NCBI GenBank assembly: GCA_046329585.1
Contig: JAXLUI010000002.1
Location: forward strand, 434,001 to 498,000
DNA: 64,000 bases
Origin: DLKC01 sp002478885
GTDB lineage: Bacteria > Bacteroidota > Bacteroidia > Chitinophagales > Chitinophagaceae
Direction: 5' to 3'
The notes beneath the pieces are model-generated. The model ran no database searches, had not been told where the DNA came from, and saw only the letters and a list, made by a program, of their open reading frames with translations. Of this stretch, positions 42,735-51,597 are shown piece after piece. Every line of letters begins with the position of its first letter. The first letter of the stretch is position 1. The translations under genes were made by a program, and so were the position numbers.

Positions 42735-43265
42735 ATGCAATCAATAAAACGATTCTCATATATTTTCCTATTGACTCTTTCTCTCGGTTCAACTTCATGT
42801 AACAGTGATGCGCAAAATACCAAAGAAGTAAAGCAGTATTACGACAACGGGCAACTCAAAGCCACGGGTTTTATACAAAATGGTAAAAAGAACGGTAATG
42901 CCAAGTTGTACTATCAGAATGACAAAGTAAAGCAAGAGGGACAGTGGAAAGACGATAAGCAGGAAGGGATTTGGACATATTATTACGACGATGGTACCGT
43001 TTCAGGAAAAGTCAACTTCAAAAACGATGTACAAGATGGACTATGCGAATTCTTTTACCCCAACGGAAACAAACAAGAAGAAAGTCATTTTGTAAATGGA
43101 CGCCTACAAGGTACAGTGACACTTTACTATAGTGATGGGAAACTAAAAGAAACTGCCTTGTGGGACAATGGAAAAAAGAATGGCGAGACGATTCAATATG
43201 ACAGCATAGGTAACGGCTCAAAGAAAATCATTTACAAAGATGGACAAGTAGTTACTGACAATTAG
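42735..43265 (+). CDS. MORN-repeat lipoprotein (YwqK-antitoxin-like)
   Basis: 176 aa; signal with lipobox STSC. Six or so MORN-type repeats of about 22 residues follow: YYDNGQLKATGFIQNGKKNG, YYQNDKVKQEGQWKDDKQEG, YYDDGTVSGKVNFKNDVQDG, FYPNGNKQEESHFVNGRLQG and so on. Related proteins are annotated as YwqK antitoxins or cell-surface repeats. Envelope location is expected. Confidence 0.9.
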   Translation: MQSIKRFSYIFLLTLSLGSTSCNSDAQNTKEVKQYYDNGQLKATGFIQNGKKNGNAKLYYQNDKVKQEGQWKDDKQEGIWTYYYDDGTVSGKVNFKNDVQDGLCEFFYPNGNKQEESHFVNGRLQGTVTLYYSDGKLKETALWDNGKKNGETIQYDSIGNGSKKIIYKDGQVVTDN

Positions 43266-43287
43266 CTCTCATTAACGAGTGGTATTC

Positions 43288-43420
43288 GCTTAACATAGTA
43301 CTTGCCAAAATAGCGGCTGACGGATGTCATTCAACTATAGTTCTCTTTTCATCTTATCTCTACATTTGAGCTGACAGTTCGCTAAGCCCGCTACGATCAG
43401 CAAGCAGCGAGCCGTTAGCA
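43288..43420 (+). repeat. attC-like site 11
   Basis: 133 bases. R'' GCTTAAC (43288), R' GTTAGCA (43414). The unit it closes opened GTTAAGCGAA and ends TTCGCTTAAC, exact over 10 bases. Confidence 0.9.
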
Positions 43421-43436
43421 GCAAGCTATAGACCAC

Positions 43437-43745
43437 ATGAATAAAATAGAAGTTTGGAAGAAGTATGAACTATTTGAATTGTTTAATGACCTAGATACTG
43501 CACAAAAAATACTATCGGAAATCCAAGGTGGTTATTCAGGAAAGTTCATTTCGGCTGAAGATTTTTGCAAAGCGTTTGAAGAAGAATTGGATGACTTAAA
43601 ACATCAAAACGTTCCGGACTTTCGACAAATATGCATATGGTTTGCTCCAACTTCAGCCTGGGATGATTTTGTTGGATTTGAAGGAATGGAATTGGCAAAT
43701 CGAATTTTAGGTAGAGCAGATAGATGGAATAAGACACATTTATGA
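43437..43745 (+). CDS. hypothetical cassette protein
   Basis: 102-aa acidic soluble protein starting MNKIEVWKKYELFELFNDLD. Helical first half, then QICIWFAPTSAWDDFVG and a basic tail. No family recognised; size and charge are like immunity proteins. It starts 17 bases after R'. Confidence 0.75.
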   Translation: MNKIEVWKKYELFELFNDLDTAQKILSEIQGGYSGKFISAEDFCKAFEEELDDLKHQNVPDFRQICIWFAPTSAWDDFVGFEGMELANRILGRADRWNKTHL

Positions 43746-43751
43746 GCCCTG

Positions 43752-43845
43752 CTACTAAAAAAAGTATTGCCAAAAGCGGGGCAGACGGAAGGCCAATCAG
43801 CGGCGAATCTTTAATCAACTTCAATTATCAGGGGCGACGGAACGC
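43752..43845 (+). repeat. degenerate attC-like site 12
   Basis: Starts TGCTACTAAAAAAAGTATTG, which aligns with the start of site 11 but has lost the AAC of R''; ends around GACGGAACGCTATTTTTAC without a clean R'. Confidence 0.5.
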
Positions 43846-43863
43846 TATTTTTACACAATACAT

Positions 43864-44640
43864 ATGTTTTGGAAAAAGAAAAAAGTGGATACAACAAAAA
43901 ACAGCAACATCATTTTAGGAATGGTGATGCTCAATAACGGCAATTCATTTAACATTGACAGTTTTTGCCTTGATTTTAAAAATAATTACGGATGGGACGT
44001 CCAAGAGCCTACAGGTGATAACTCCTCTTTTGCATTTAGAGTTGACGATGAGGTGGCAGCTATTGCTTATATGGACGTTCCCATTCCTCCAGGTGACATT
44101 GAGGAAACAGCAAAATATGCTTACAATTGGCAGACTGCTTTTGAGGACACAAAAGGTCATAAAAGCCACTTGATTGTTTCGCTCATGCGAGGTGGCCAAG
44201 ATCAGATAAAGCGCTTCAAAATCTTCACAAAAGTTCTCTGCTCGCTGCTACGAACGACAAATGCAATTAGCGTTTACAAAGGAACCCAGTCACTCTTATT
44301 ACCTAAAGACTATTATTTAAAAGAAGCAAAGTTAATAAGTGGAGGATACTTGCCATTGAACCTTTGGATTTACTTTGGATTACGTGTAACTGATAACGGA
44401 AATTCAGGATATACTTACGGACTAAAAGAGTTTAATAAAACGGAAATTGAAATTGTGGACTCTTGCAGAAGACTGGAAGACATCAGAGGATTTCTTTTCA
44501 ACATTGCCTATTATATGTTAGAGTATAATGTGACATTTCAAGACGGACAAACTATTGGCGATTCAGAAGAAGAAAAAATACCAATCAGATTTTCTAAAGG
44601 GAAATTCGTTCAAGGTGACACATTCAAATTTGCGTATTGA
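43864..44640 (+). CDS. DUF4261 family protein
   Basis: 258-aa soluble protein. The DUF4261 pattern is clear: ILGMVMLNNGNSFNIDSF, AAIAYMDVPIPPGDIE, HLIVSLMRGGQDQIKRFKI, then SLLLPKDYYLKEAKLI and LPLNLWIYFGLRV. The family is found near polymorphic toxins and in accessory regions; its function is not known. Cassette gene. Confidence 0.88.
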   Translation: MFWKKKKVDTTKNSNIILGMVMLNNGNSFNIDSFCLDFKNNYGWDVQEPTGDNSSFAFRVDDEVAAIAYMDVPIPPGDIEETAKYAYNWQTAFEDTKGHKSHLIVSLMRGGQDQIKRFKIFTKVLCSLLRTTNAISVYKGTQSLLLPKDYYLKEAKLISGGYLPLNLWIYFGLRVTDNGNSGYTYGLKEFNKTEIEIVDSCRRLEDIRGFLFNIAYYMLEYNVTFQDGQTIGDSEEEKIPIRFSKGKFVQGDTFKFAY

Positions 44641-44652
44641 CAAGGAATATGC

Positions 44653-45054
44653 AGCTAACATGAACTGTGTAAAAAATCCCCTACCCCCGCAGGCAGCATA
44701 ACAAAAGCTGGCGCAAGACTGAGGCGTGCCCCTTTGTGATAGGGTCTTGAGCAGCACAATTAAACGCAGGAGCTCAACAAAACTTAAAGGCCGGTTTGGC
44801 ACGCCGCCGCCAATCTTTCCCTGGCTATTGCTTTTCTGAAATGATTGACTTATTTTGTTTAGCGGATGTTAAGGTAGGCCAGCTAGTGAAAAACTCAAAC
44901 TGGCTGGCTTCGACAATACAAATTGATATCATGATTTTTTGTAATACCGATTGTATTAATGACAATACAAAAAACACCAACAGAAAGCAATTGGTTATCA
45001 ATGATTGTTGTAATTTCCATGTAACGTCTTATATCATAAATCCACGCGTTGGTT
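44653..45054 (+). repeat. attC-like site 13 (long family, 402 bp)
   Basis: R'' AGCTAAC (44653), R' GTTGGTT (45048). Full long-family body. The next unit opens GTTGGTTGCA and ends TGCAACCAAC, exact over 10 bases. Confidence 0.88.
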
Positions 45055-45077
45055 GCAATTAATTTGACACGGTCCCA

Positions 45078-45581
45078 ATGACAAAAGAGAAAGCCCACAA
45101 ATCCCTTTATTTTATTAGTGCCATAGGAGGACTTCTTTTTTTGATGCTTGAAATCTCTTTTTACCGTAGGACAATAGTTCCATTAAGGACGCTTTTCTTA
45201 ACAATATTCTTCCCTGCGCTCATTTCATTCGTGATTATCAGAAAAGATTACAATCGGACTTACCAAACAAAAGGCTTCTTCTTTCCTCTTATGCAGAGTA
45301 TTTTGTCATTTGGTTTTATGACCTGCTATGGCTTCATGGCTTTAAACTATTATATGGCGGACACAGACACTGAAATAAAACCTTGCAAGATTCTGCACAA
45401 GTATACAATTGGCACAAAGCAACCACAGCCTGCAATTGAGATTGACTATGATGGAATAGAAAAACAGTTAGTATTTAAAGTCGGACAACAGACACAAATT
45501 GACTCGTCAAATTATGTCGTCCTGACAGTTAAGGAGGGATTTTTTGGCTATGACATTTTCAGTGAAATGACATTGCGATAA
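45078..45581 (+). CDS. hypothetical membrane protein
   Basis: 167 aa; three hydrophobic helices in the first 95 residues (LYFISAIGGLLFLMLEISF; LRTLFLTIFFPALISFVII; LMQSILSFGFMTCYGFMAL), then a beta-rich soluble tail. No family recognised. Cassette gene with perfect border match. Confidence 0.8.
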   Translation: MTKEKAHKSLYFISAIGGLLFLMLEISFYRRTIVPLRTLFLTIFFPALISFVIIRKDYNRTYQTKGFFFPLMQSILSFGFMTCYGFMALNYYMADTDTEIKPCKILHKYTIGTKQPQPAIEIDYDGIEKQLVFKVGQQTQIDSSNYVVLTVKEGFFGYDIFSEMTLR

Positions 45582-45587
45582 AACTGC

Positions 45588-45785
45588 AACCAACAGGAGC
45601 ATTTGTGTTATGTCGGCGGGCAGATAACGCAACGTCAGCCGCAGCTATCTATCATCTATCGTTCAGGCCGGATGTTAGATTTCGAGCTTCAGAATAAACA
45701 ATCAACTGTATATCTTTAACCAGCATTTGTTACCGGCTGACATTACGCTGAATGCCGCCACAACATAAATGCTTTAACGTTAGCG
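45588..45785 (+). repeat. attC-like site 14 (well paired)
   Basis: 198 bases. R'' AACCAAC (45588), R' GTTAGCG (45779). Inner arms AGCATTTGTGTTATGTCGGC and CGCCACAACATAAATGCT are near-perfect complements. Confidence 0.9.
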
Positions 45786-45814
45786 GCAATACGCCAGCAA
45801 CCTTTAAATATTAA

Positions 45815-46294
45815 ATGCAATACGAGAATATTATAGGAATAAGACGCGGAAATATGTTCTCTATAATGTCAATTGGCTTGATTGGCTGCGTAACCTTTTT
45901 TACAATACTTGTTTATTTTAAAATTCTACCTCTAAAAGACATTTTGAACTCCGGTGTTCTAATATTTGTATCAGTATTATTCGGTATTCCTTATTTATTT
46001 GCGGTATTGAAATTTCTTGACAAAAAGCCAATGATTATTGTTGACAGCAAGGGGGTTTCACTAAGAAAATCACGTTTACCTTTCTCTGGTCTACAACAAA
46101 TTGACTGGAAAGACATTAAAGATTACGATGCCAAAATTGACCGATTTAAACATGGTAAAACTATGTTTCTAACTGTTACACAAATGTCTACTGACAAAAA
46201 ATATTATGTTGACCTGTTTGATTTAAATATAGACAATGACGAGATTTTGACTTCTTTAGAAAAAAATCTACAACGACAAAAGCAAGTTGACTAA
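45815..46294 (+). CDS. STM3941-like membrane protein
   Basis: 159 aa; two helices (FSIMSIGLIGCVTFFTILVYF; LIFVSVLFGIPYLFAVLKF) then a PH-like soluble domain: PMIIVDSKGVSLRKSRLPF, IDWKDIKDYDAKI. This is the STM3941 type, of unknown function, frequent in accessory DNA. Cassette gene. Confidence 0.83.
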   Translation: MQYENIIGIRRGNMFSIMSIGLIGCVTFFTILVYFKILPLKDILNSGVLIFVSVLFGIPYLFAVLKFLDKKPMIIVDSKGVSLRKSRLPFSGLQQIDWKDIKDYDAKIDRFKHGKTMFLTVTQMSTDKKYYVDLFDLNIDNDEILTSLEKNLQRQKQVD

Positions 46295-46306
46295 TAACCA
46301 TTTTAA

Positions 46307-46499
46307 TCTAAAGAATGGTTTTATGCAAATTGGGCTTGACCAGCAAACAACTGCCAATTGCAAATCCAAGCTGTGGTTAGGGCCGGACAACAACTTTCAA
46401 CTTTAGTTCTTAAATTCAACTTTATATTTTCAATCAACAGCGGCTATGGGCAGACAGAATACTAATCCCCAGCCCTGCACAAAGCCCTGCTCTTTAGCA
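46307..46499 (+). repeat. partly degenerate attC-like site 15
   Basis: The R'' core is worn (TCTAAAG); inner arms GGTTTTATGCA and TGCACAAAGCCC remain, and R' is TTTAGCA at 46493. The unit it opens ends TGCTGCTAAC, complementary to TTAGCAGCA. Confidence 0.65.
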
Positions 46500-46507
46500 G
46501 CAACCGT

Positions 46508-47455
46508 ATGACGAAATCTCTACTACTTATATTAACAGTTTTGGTTGGACAGTTTGCTTTTGGACAACAAATGCTAAGACCGCCAGCAGAATATTATTCA
46601 AACCTTGCTGCGGCTGACTCATTAAGTGAAATTAAAGAGTATGCAAAGGCGACACAGCATTTGAATTTAGCTTTTGAAGCTTTTGGTTGGCGAGGGACAC
46701 CTGCCGACAGGCTTAAGGCAGCAAGGATTTTTGCATTAGCAAATAATTACGACTCTTCATTTAAGAACATTGAACAATTGTGGAAACAAGAGTATATCAA
46801 TTACATAAAAATTACGAGTGATCCTGCATTTATTGTTTTAAAAGTTCAAAACCCTATTCGGTTTGACACACTAATTGAACATATAAAAAAAGTAAAAGAA
46901 AACATTGCACCAAAACAAAATCTTGTTTGGGCAAATTATCTTGACAGTATTTTTCTTGAAGACCAAACTTTAAGACGAAAGTGGCAGAAAGCAGCTAATG
47001 CCTATGGCTACAACTCTTTTGAGGCTAATACATTTTTACCAGCGATGCAAATAAAAGACTCCCTAAACTTAATTGCCGTAACAACTTTTATTGACAAATA
47101 TGGCTGGCAAAGTAAAGATGTTGTTGGGCAAAATGGTAATGCTACTTTATTTTTGGTAATACAACATTCGGACTCTGCAACACAGGAAAAATATTTGCCT
47201 ATTTTGAAGAAAGCGGTTAAACAAAATAAAGCAAGTCCAGCGGACCTTGCCTTGCTAGTTGACAGACTATCGGTTGCAAAATATGGTTATCAAATTTATG
47301 GCAGTCAAGTTCACGAAGACACAGTAACAAAAAAGACGGTATTCTTCCCAATAAAAGATGAAAAAAATGTTGACAAACGAAGAAAGAAAATGAAACTACA
47401 ACCTTTAAGTGAATATGGAAAGTATTTTGGAATTATTTACAAACCAAAAGAGTGA
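46508..47455 (+). CDS. DUF6624-type protein, exported
   Basis: 315 aa with signal peptide (LLLILTVLVGQFAFG-Q). An N-terminal TPR-like helical region (EYAKATQHLNLAFEAFGW) is followed by DUF6624 features: IDKYGWQSKDVVGQNGNATLFLVIQHSD, LPILKKAVKQNKASPADLALLVDR and a C-terminal LQPLSEYGKYFGI. Function unknown. Start 9 bases after R'. Confidence 0.85.
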   Translation: MTKSLLLILTVLVGQFAFGQQMLRPPAEYYSNLAAADSLSEIKEYAKATQHLNLAFEAFGWRGTPADRLKAARIFALANNYDSSFKNIEQLWKQEYINYIKITSDPAFIVLKVQNPIRFDTLIEHIKKVKENIAPKQNLVWANYLDSIFLEDQTLRRKWQKAANAYGYNSFEANTFLPAMQIKDSLNLIAVTTFIDKYGWQSKDVVGQNGNATLFLVIQHSDSATQEKYLPILKKAVKQNKASPADLALLVDRLSVAKYGYQIYGSQVHEDTVTKKTVFFPIKDEKNVDKRRKKMKLQPLSEYGKYFGIIYKPKE

Positions 47456-47470
47456 CAGAAAACGGTATGC

Positions 47471-47706
47471 TGCTAACAGGAGCATTGGCAAAATACTGGC
47501 GGGGAACTAATCTCAGCTTTATTTCGCTATTTTTCTTCAGTAAATCGGCTTGACATTTTCTTTTATCGCCATCGATGTCTTCCTACGATCTGTAGTGCGC
47601 TGGCTTTACTTGGTTGTAACATACAAATTCCGTTTCTTTATTGGCCTGACGGAACCTGGCGATAGTTTATCAAATATCAGTATTTCGCCAATGCTTTTTG
47701 TTACAT
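47471..47706 (+). repeat. attC-like site 16
   Basis: 236 bases. R'' TGCTAAC (47471) and probable R' GTTACAT (47700). Inner arms AGCATTGGC and GCCAATGCT are perfect complements. The following unit's end does not match GTTACAT, so that unit is probably composite. Confidence 0.75.
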
Positions 47707-47755
47707 GCCATATTGTTAGAGACCGTTTACTGCTTTGACAACAATAATAAAATTC

Positions 47756-49138
47756 ATGAATGAAAAAGCTAGTGTGCAAAAAGGGCTAAAGAAGGTATTA
47801 GGCCTGACTTCATTATTTATAATCACTATAGGAATAGTAGTTTCCCAGACATCGGTTGTCTCAATATTACAGGGTGCTGGCTTAGGTGGCGGGGCTTTTT
47901 TCATTGCCATTCTCATTGCTTTTGCCATAGCCTTATGTTACATATCAACTTATTCCGAGTTGGCCTTGATGATGCCAAAAGCAGGAAGCATTAGCACTTA
48001 CACTGCAGTTTCTATAGGACATTTTCCAGCAATTATTGCTGCACTTTCGGCTTATATTGCTCCAAATGTTTTTGGTGCAGTAGCAGAATTGCTTTTGTTA
48101 CAAAATGTTCTTGACACATTAATCCCAGGATCCTTTACAAATGTTACACTTATAATAGTATGGATATTTACATTGCTTAATATTTTCGGTATTGATTTAT
48201 TTGCCTCTGCACAAAGCATTATTTCGTTCACTATGTTGGTGACATTGGCAGTTATTGGATTTGTAGGATTAGGAACATCTAATACTTTGGGAACTGCGCC
48301 TGCACAGATAATGCAAGACATTATTCATCCAAATAGTTCTGTATTTACATTAGTGCTGGTAGCACTTTGGCCTTTTATTGCATTTGAAATGGTGTGCGAC
48401 TTTATTGAAGAGGCAAGAAATCCGGCAAAGCATATTCCTAAAGCAATGTTTAGTGCATGTGTTGTATTGCTGTTTGCATATAGCTTGGTAGCATTTGCTG
48501 CAGTGAAACTTGTTCCGGCAGAACAGCTAACCAATACAGATATCCCACATTTGGCTTTAGGAAAAGTCATATTTGGGGATGTTGGTAGAATAATTGTTCT
48601 GGTTTTATCAATCACTACAACATGCGGTTTTATTAGTACTGGATTTGCAACAACACCACGTTTATTATATGGCATGGCTAATCACAAGCAATTACCACCT
48701 GTTTTTAAAAAATTACATTCAAAATGGCGAACTCCCTGGTTTGGTATAATAGTACTTGCAACCATGATAACAATTGCTATTTTAGTTTTTAAAAAGAGTG
48801 CGAATGGTTTGTTGATGCTTGTTATTACCGGGGCAAGTTGTTATTTGCTTGCATACATAATTACCCACATAGATTTAATGGTATTGCGAAAAAAATATCC
48901 AAACTACCCACGTTTATACAAATCTCCATTATTTCCCTTACTTCAACTATTTGGAATAGTTGGAATGATTTATGCTTTTATCAATAATTCACCAACGCCT
49001 GAATTACGATTAAATGTATTTATCAATGTAGCTCTATTTCTCGCCGGCGCCGGGATATTTGCTTTCTGTTGGGTGAAATTCAAAATGAAAAAAGGACTAT
49101 TTGAAGCTGAAGCAATTGAACAAGCTATTAACGACTAA
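47756..49138 (+). CDS. APC-family amino acid/polyamine permease
   Basis: 460 aa from ATG 47756 (a TTG start at 47735 is possible). About twelve membrane helices. The first-helix motif SLFIITIGIVVSQTSVVSIL and the conserved ELALMMPKAGSISTYT are typical of the APC superfamily; also PRLLYGMANHKQLPPVFKKL before helix 9. It would import amino acids or polyamines by proton or sodium symport or antiport. It is unusually large cargo for a cassette array and may have arrived by another route. Confidence 0.9.
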   Translation: MNEKASVQKGLKKVLGLTSLFIITIGIVVSQTSVVSILQGAGLGGGAFFIAILIAFAIALCYISTYSELALMMPKAGSISTYTAVSIGHFPAIIAALSAYIAPNVFGAVAELLLLQNVLDTLIPGSFTNVTLIIVWIFTLLNIFGIDLFASAQSIISFTMLVTLAVIGFVGLGTSNTLGTAPAQIMQDIIHPNSSVFTLVLVALWPFIAFEMVCDFIEEARNPAKHIPKAMFSACVVLLFAYSLVAFAAVKLVPAEQLTNTDIPHLALGKVIFGDVGRIIVLVLSITTTCGFISTGFATTPRLLYGMANHKQLPPVFKKLHSKWRTPWFGIIVLATMITIAILVFKKSANGLLMLVITGASCYLLAYIITHIDLMVLRKKYPNYPRLYKSPLFPLLQLFGIVGMIYAFINNSPTPELRLNVFINVALFLAGAGIFAFCWVKFKMKKGLFEAEAIEQAIND

Positions 49139-49180
49139 GAAGCCTTTGTAAGTGATTAGTTTGTGACCTCTGAATACGGC

Positions 49181-49586
49181 AGCTAACATGAACTGTGTAA
49201 AAAGACCCCTACCGGCGCAGGTTTGGCAGCATAGCAAAAGCTGGCGCAAGACTGAGTCGTGACCCTGTGTGAAAGGGTTTTGTGCAGCATAATTAAACGC
49301 AGGAGCTTAGTAAAACTTAAAGCCCGGTTTGGTACGCCGCCGTCAATCTTTCCCAGGCTATTGCTTTTCTGAATTGATTGACTTATTTTGTTTAGTGGAT
49401 GGTAAGGTTGGCCAGCTAGTGATAAAATCAAACTGCCTGGCTTCGACAATACAAATTGATATCATGATTTTTCTTAATACCGACTGTACTAATGACAATA
49501 CAAAAAACACTAACAGAAAGCAATTGGTTATCAATGATTGTTGTAATTTCCATGTAACGTCTTATATATAAATCCACGCGTTACCT
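49181..49586 (+). repeat. attC-like site 17 (long family, 406 bp)
   Basis: R'' AGCTAAC (49181), R' GTTACCT (49580). The next unit opens GTTACCTGCC and ends GGCAGGTAAC, exact over 10 bases. Confidence 0.9.
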
Positions 49587-49600
49587 GCCACATTGTTCAC

Positions 49601-50077
49601 ATGCGTTTTACTTCGACGTCCTTAAAATTGAGTCTTTCACTTGTAATCATTACTTTTTTTATTGTTGTAGCAATTAGCTGCGACGACAAACACGCCGGAA
49701 ACGATTCATCATCGACAAGTGTTTTAGACAGTTCGCAAATCAAAAAACTGGCTGACAATTATCAGCAAGGCAAAAACATATTTAAAGCGTATTGCAATGA
49801 ATGCCATGTTGCACCTGAGAGAAAAATGACAGACCAATACTTGTTTGACAATCTTTTTGCCAGATTACCTTCACCACCTGAAGACTATTTTATTAAATAC
49901 ATTCGGGACAGCAAATCCCTTAAAGCTTCAGGTGACAGTTATGCTAAAAAGGTTGATGAGGCATGGGATTCAAAATATGAACATTACTTTAAGGACAGTT
50001 TATCACAACAAGACTTCGTCGACCTAATTATATACATTAAAGTCGCTACAAAACAAAAATATCAAAGCGAAAAATAG
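49601..50077 (+). CDS. monohaem cytochrome c-like lipoprotein
   Basis: 158 aa; signal with lipobox VAISC. One haem motif CNECH within KNIFKAYCNECHVAPE, a class I cytochrome c-like arrangement; the sixth ligand is not obvious (no clear Met loop). The C-terminal QDFVDLIIYIK helix is typical of the fold. Envelope-anchored electron carrier is likely. Cassette gene with perfect border match. Confidence 0.82.
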   Translation: MRFTSTSLKLSLSLVIITFFIVVAISCDDKHAGNDSSSTSVLDSSQIKKLADNYQQGKNIFKAYCNECHVAPERKMTDQYLFDNLFARLPSPPEDYFIKYIRDSKSLKASGDSYAKKVDEAWDSKYEHYFKDSLSQQDFVDLIIYIKVATKQKYQSEK

Positions 50078-50242
50078 GCGGCAGGTAACAAAAGGCTTGG
50101 CAAAAAACTGGCTGACACAACGCAACATCAACTTTTATTTCGCTACTCAGCTTTTGTTCTCAGCTTTGTAAGCTCCCCTGAAAATCGGCCAGTTAAGTTA
50201 GAGTTAACGACTATTGAGTTTGTTAACTTTAAATTTTAATAC

Positions 50243-50506
50243 ATGAAAAAGCGATTTACAGAAAGCCAGATAGTGGCAGCGATCAAAAAACAGGAAAGCG
50301 GTATAGCGGCAAAGGATATTTGCCGGGAAATTGGTATTAGCGAAGCTACGTTCTACAACTGGAAAGCCAAATACGGAGGCATGGAAGCCAGCGATGTATC
50401 AAGGCTCCGTGAACTCGAAAGAGAAAATGCGGAGTTAAAGAAAATGTTTGCCGAGATGAGCCTGGAGAACCGTGCGATGAAGAACCTGATTGAAAAAAAG
50501 TTGTAA
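50243..50506 (+). CDS. IS3-family OrfA (helix-turn-helix)
   Basis: 87 aa. MKKRFTESQIVAAIKKQES and CREIGISEATFYNWKAKYGG form the typical IS3 OrfA helix-turn-helix, followed by a leucine-zipper-like helix. Near its end A-AAA-AAG at 50494-50500 is a standard -1 slippery heptamer, which would fuse OrfA to OrfB as the active transposase. Confidence 0.93.
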   Translation: MKKRFTESQIVAAIKKQESGIAAKDICREIGISEATFYNWKAKYGGMEASDVSRLRELERENAELKKMFAEMSLENRAMKNLIEKKL

Positions 50507-50538
50507 CGCCCCAGGTAAAACGGGAAGCTGTTGATTTT

Positions 50539-51438
50539 TTGGTTAAGGAAGAACAGCTAAGTAACCGCAAGGCGTGTGAACTGATAGGGATATCCCGAAC
50601 AAGCTATCAGTATAAATCCAAATTAAAAGACGATGCAGCGTTACAAGCTGCATTAACGGACCTGACCACAAAGCATGTTGCCATTGGTTTTTGGCAGTGC
50701 TGTTATAGATTGTGGAATAGCGGCCATTGCTGGAATCACAAAAGAATTTACAGAGTGTACACCGATATGAATTTAAATATCCGCCGGCGTGTAAAACGCA
50801 GATTGCCGGAACGGGTGAAACAAACGCTTTCTGTACCCACAGCCCCCAATCAGATGTGGAGCATTGATTTTATGACTGATCGGCTGGTAGACGGACGAAA
50901 GTTTCGCCTGTTGAATGTCATCGATGACTTTAACCGGGAATCATTGGCTATAGAAGTAGATACATCCTTACCATCACTGCGTGTGATAAGAGTGCTTGAA
51001 AAGTTAACAGTTCAGCGTGGATGCCCGGCAAACATCCGTTGCGACAATGGTCCGGAATTCATTAGCCATAAGTTAGAACAATGGTGTAGCGATAAAAGTC
51101 GTCAAATCAGTTTGCAATTTATTCAACCAGGAAAACCCATGCAGAATGCTTATATCGAGCGAAAAAACGGAAGTATCAGAAGGGAGCTGTTGGATGCTTA
51201 TCTGTTTTACAGCCTTGCAGAAGTAAAAGCTATGAGTGAACAATGGCGTTTGGATTACAATACAGAACGACCACACAAATCACTGGGCTATTTATCACCA
51301 ACAAAATATGCTGAAATAAATAATCAGCAAGCAGCTTTATCCACACCGGCAAGCGAAAATCCATCAAAAATTGAAGCGAAGCCGGTAGTGGATAAAGCGG
51401 CAAAACAAAATGAAACTACCTTTAAAAGCTCTAACTAG
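50539..51438 (+). CDS. IS3-family OrfB transposase (DDE)
   Basis: 299 aa from the listed ATG; in the frameshift product it begins further upstream at VTPQVKREAVDFLVKEE. DDE residues: Asp in MWSIDFMTD, Asp in RCDNGPEF, Glu in NAYIERKNGS, then RRELLDAYLFYSL and YNTERPHKSLGYLSPTKY. Intact. Confidence 0.94.
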   Translation: MVKEEQLSNRKACELIGISRTSYQYKSKLKDDAALQAALTDLTTKHVAIGFWQCCYRLWNSGHCWNHKRIYRVYTDMNLNIRRRVKRRLPERVKQTLSVPTAPNQMWSIDFMTDRLVDGRKFRLLNVIDDFNRESLAIEVDTSLPSLRVIRVLEKLTVQRGCPANIRCDNGPEFISHKLEQWCSDKSRQISLQFIQPGKPMQNAYIERKNGSIRRELLDAYLFYSLAEVKAMSEQWRLDYNTERPHKSLGYLSPTKYAEINNQQAALSTPASENPSKIEAKPVVDKAAKQNETTFKSSN

Positions 51439-51597
51439 CGCTGGCACTAAAATAAGGGGAGCTTACAGCTTGACTTTATAAATTTGACTACATCAATAAC
51501 AATGAACTTTTAATTATAAATTTAGCAGCAGTTCGGGCGCGACGGAATGCTAATATCAGTTCTTCGCCAAGCCCTGAACGTTAGCAGCCATAAAACC

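Larger units (their letters stand above)
50167..51467 (+). mobile_element. complete IS3-family insertion sequence
   Basis: 1301 bp. Ends TGTAAGCTCCCC and GGGGAGCTTACA are perfect 12-bp inverted repeats (TG...CA), continuing imperfectly inward. The 4-bp target duplication GCTT is at 50163-50166 and 51468-51471. Two overlapping-frame ORFs are joined by a likely -1 frameshift. Intact appearance suggests recent insertion into attC-like site 18. Confidence 0.93.
50083..51586 (+). repeat. attC-like site 18, split by an IS3 element
   Basis: R'' AGGTAAC (50083) and R' GTTAGCA (51580). Without the insertion and its 4-bp duplication the site is 199 bases, the same size as sites 9 and 14. Arms GGCTTGGC and GCCAAGCC are complementary. 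Left part 50083-50166, right part 51468-51586. Confidence 0.85.
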
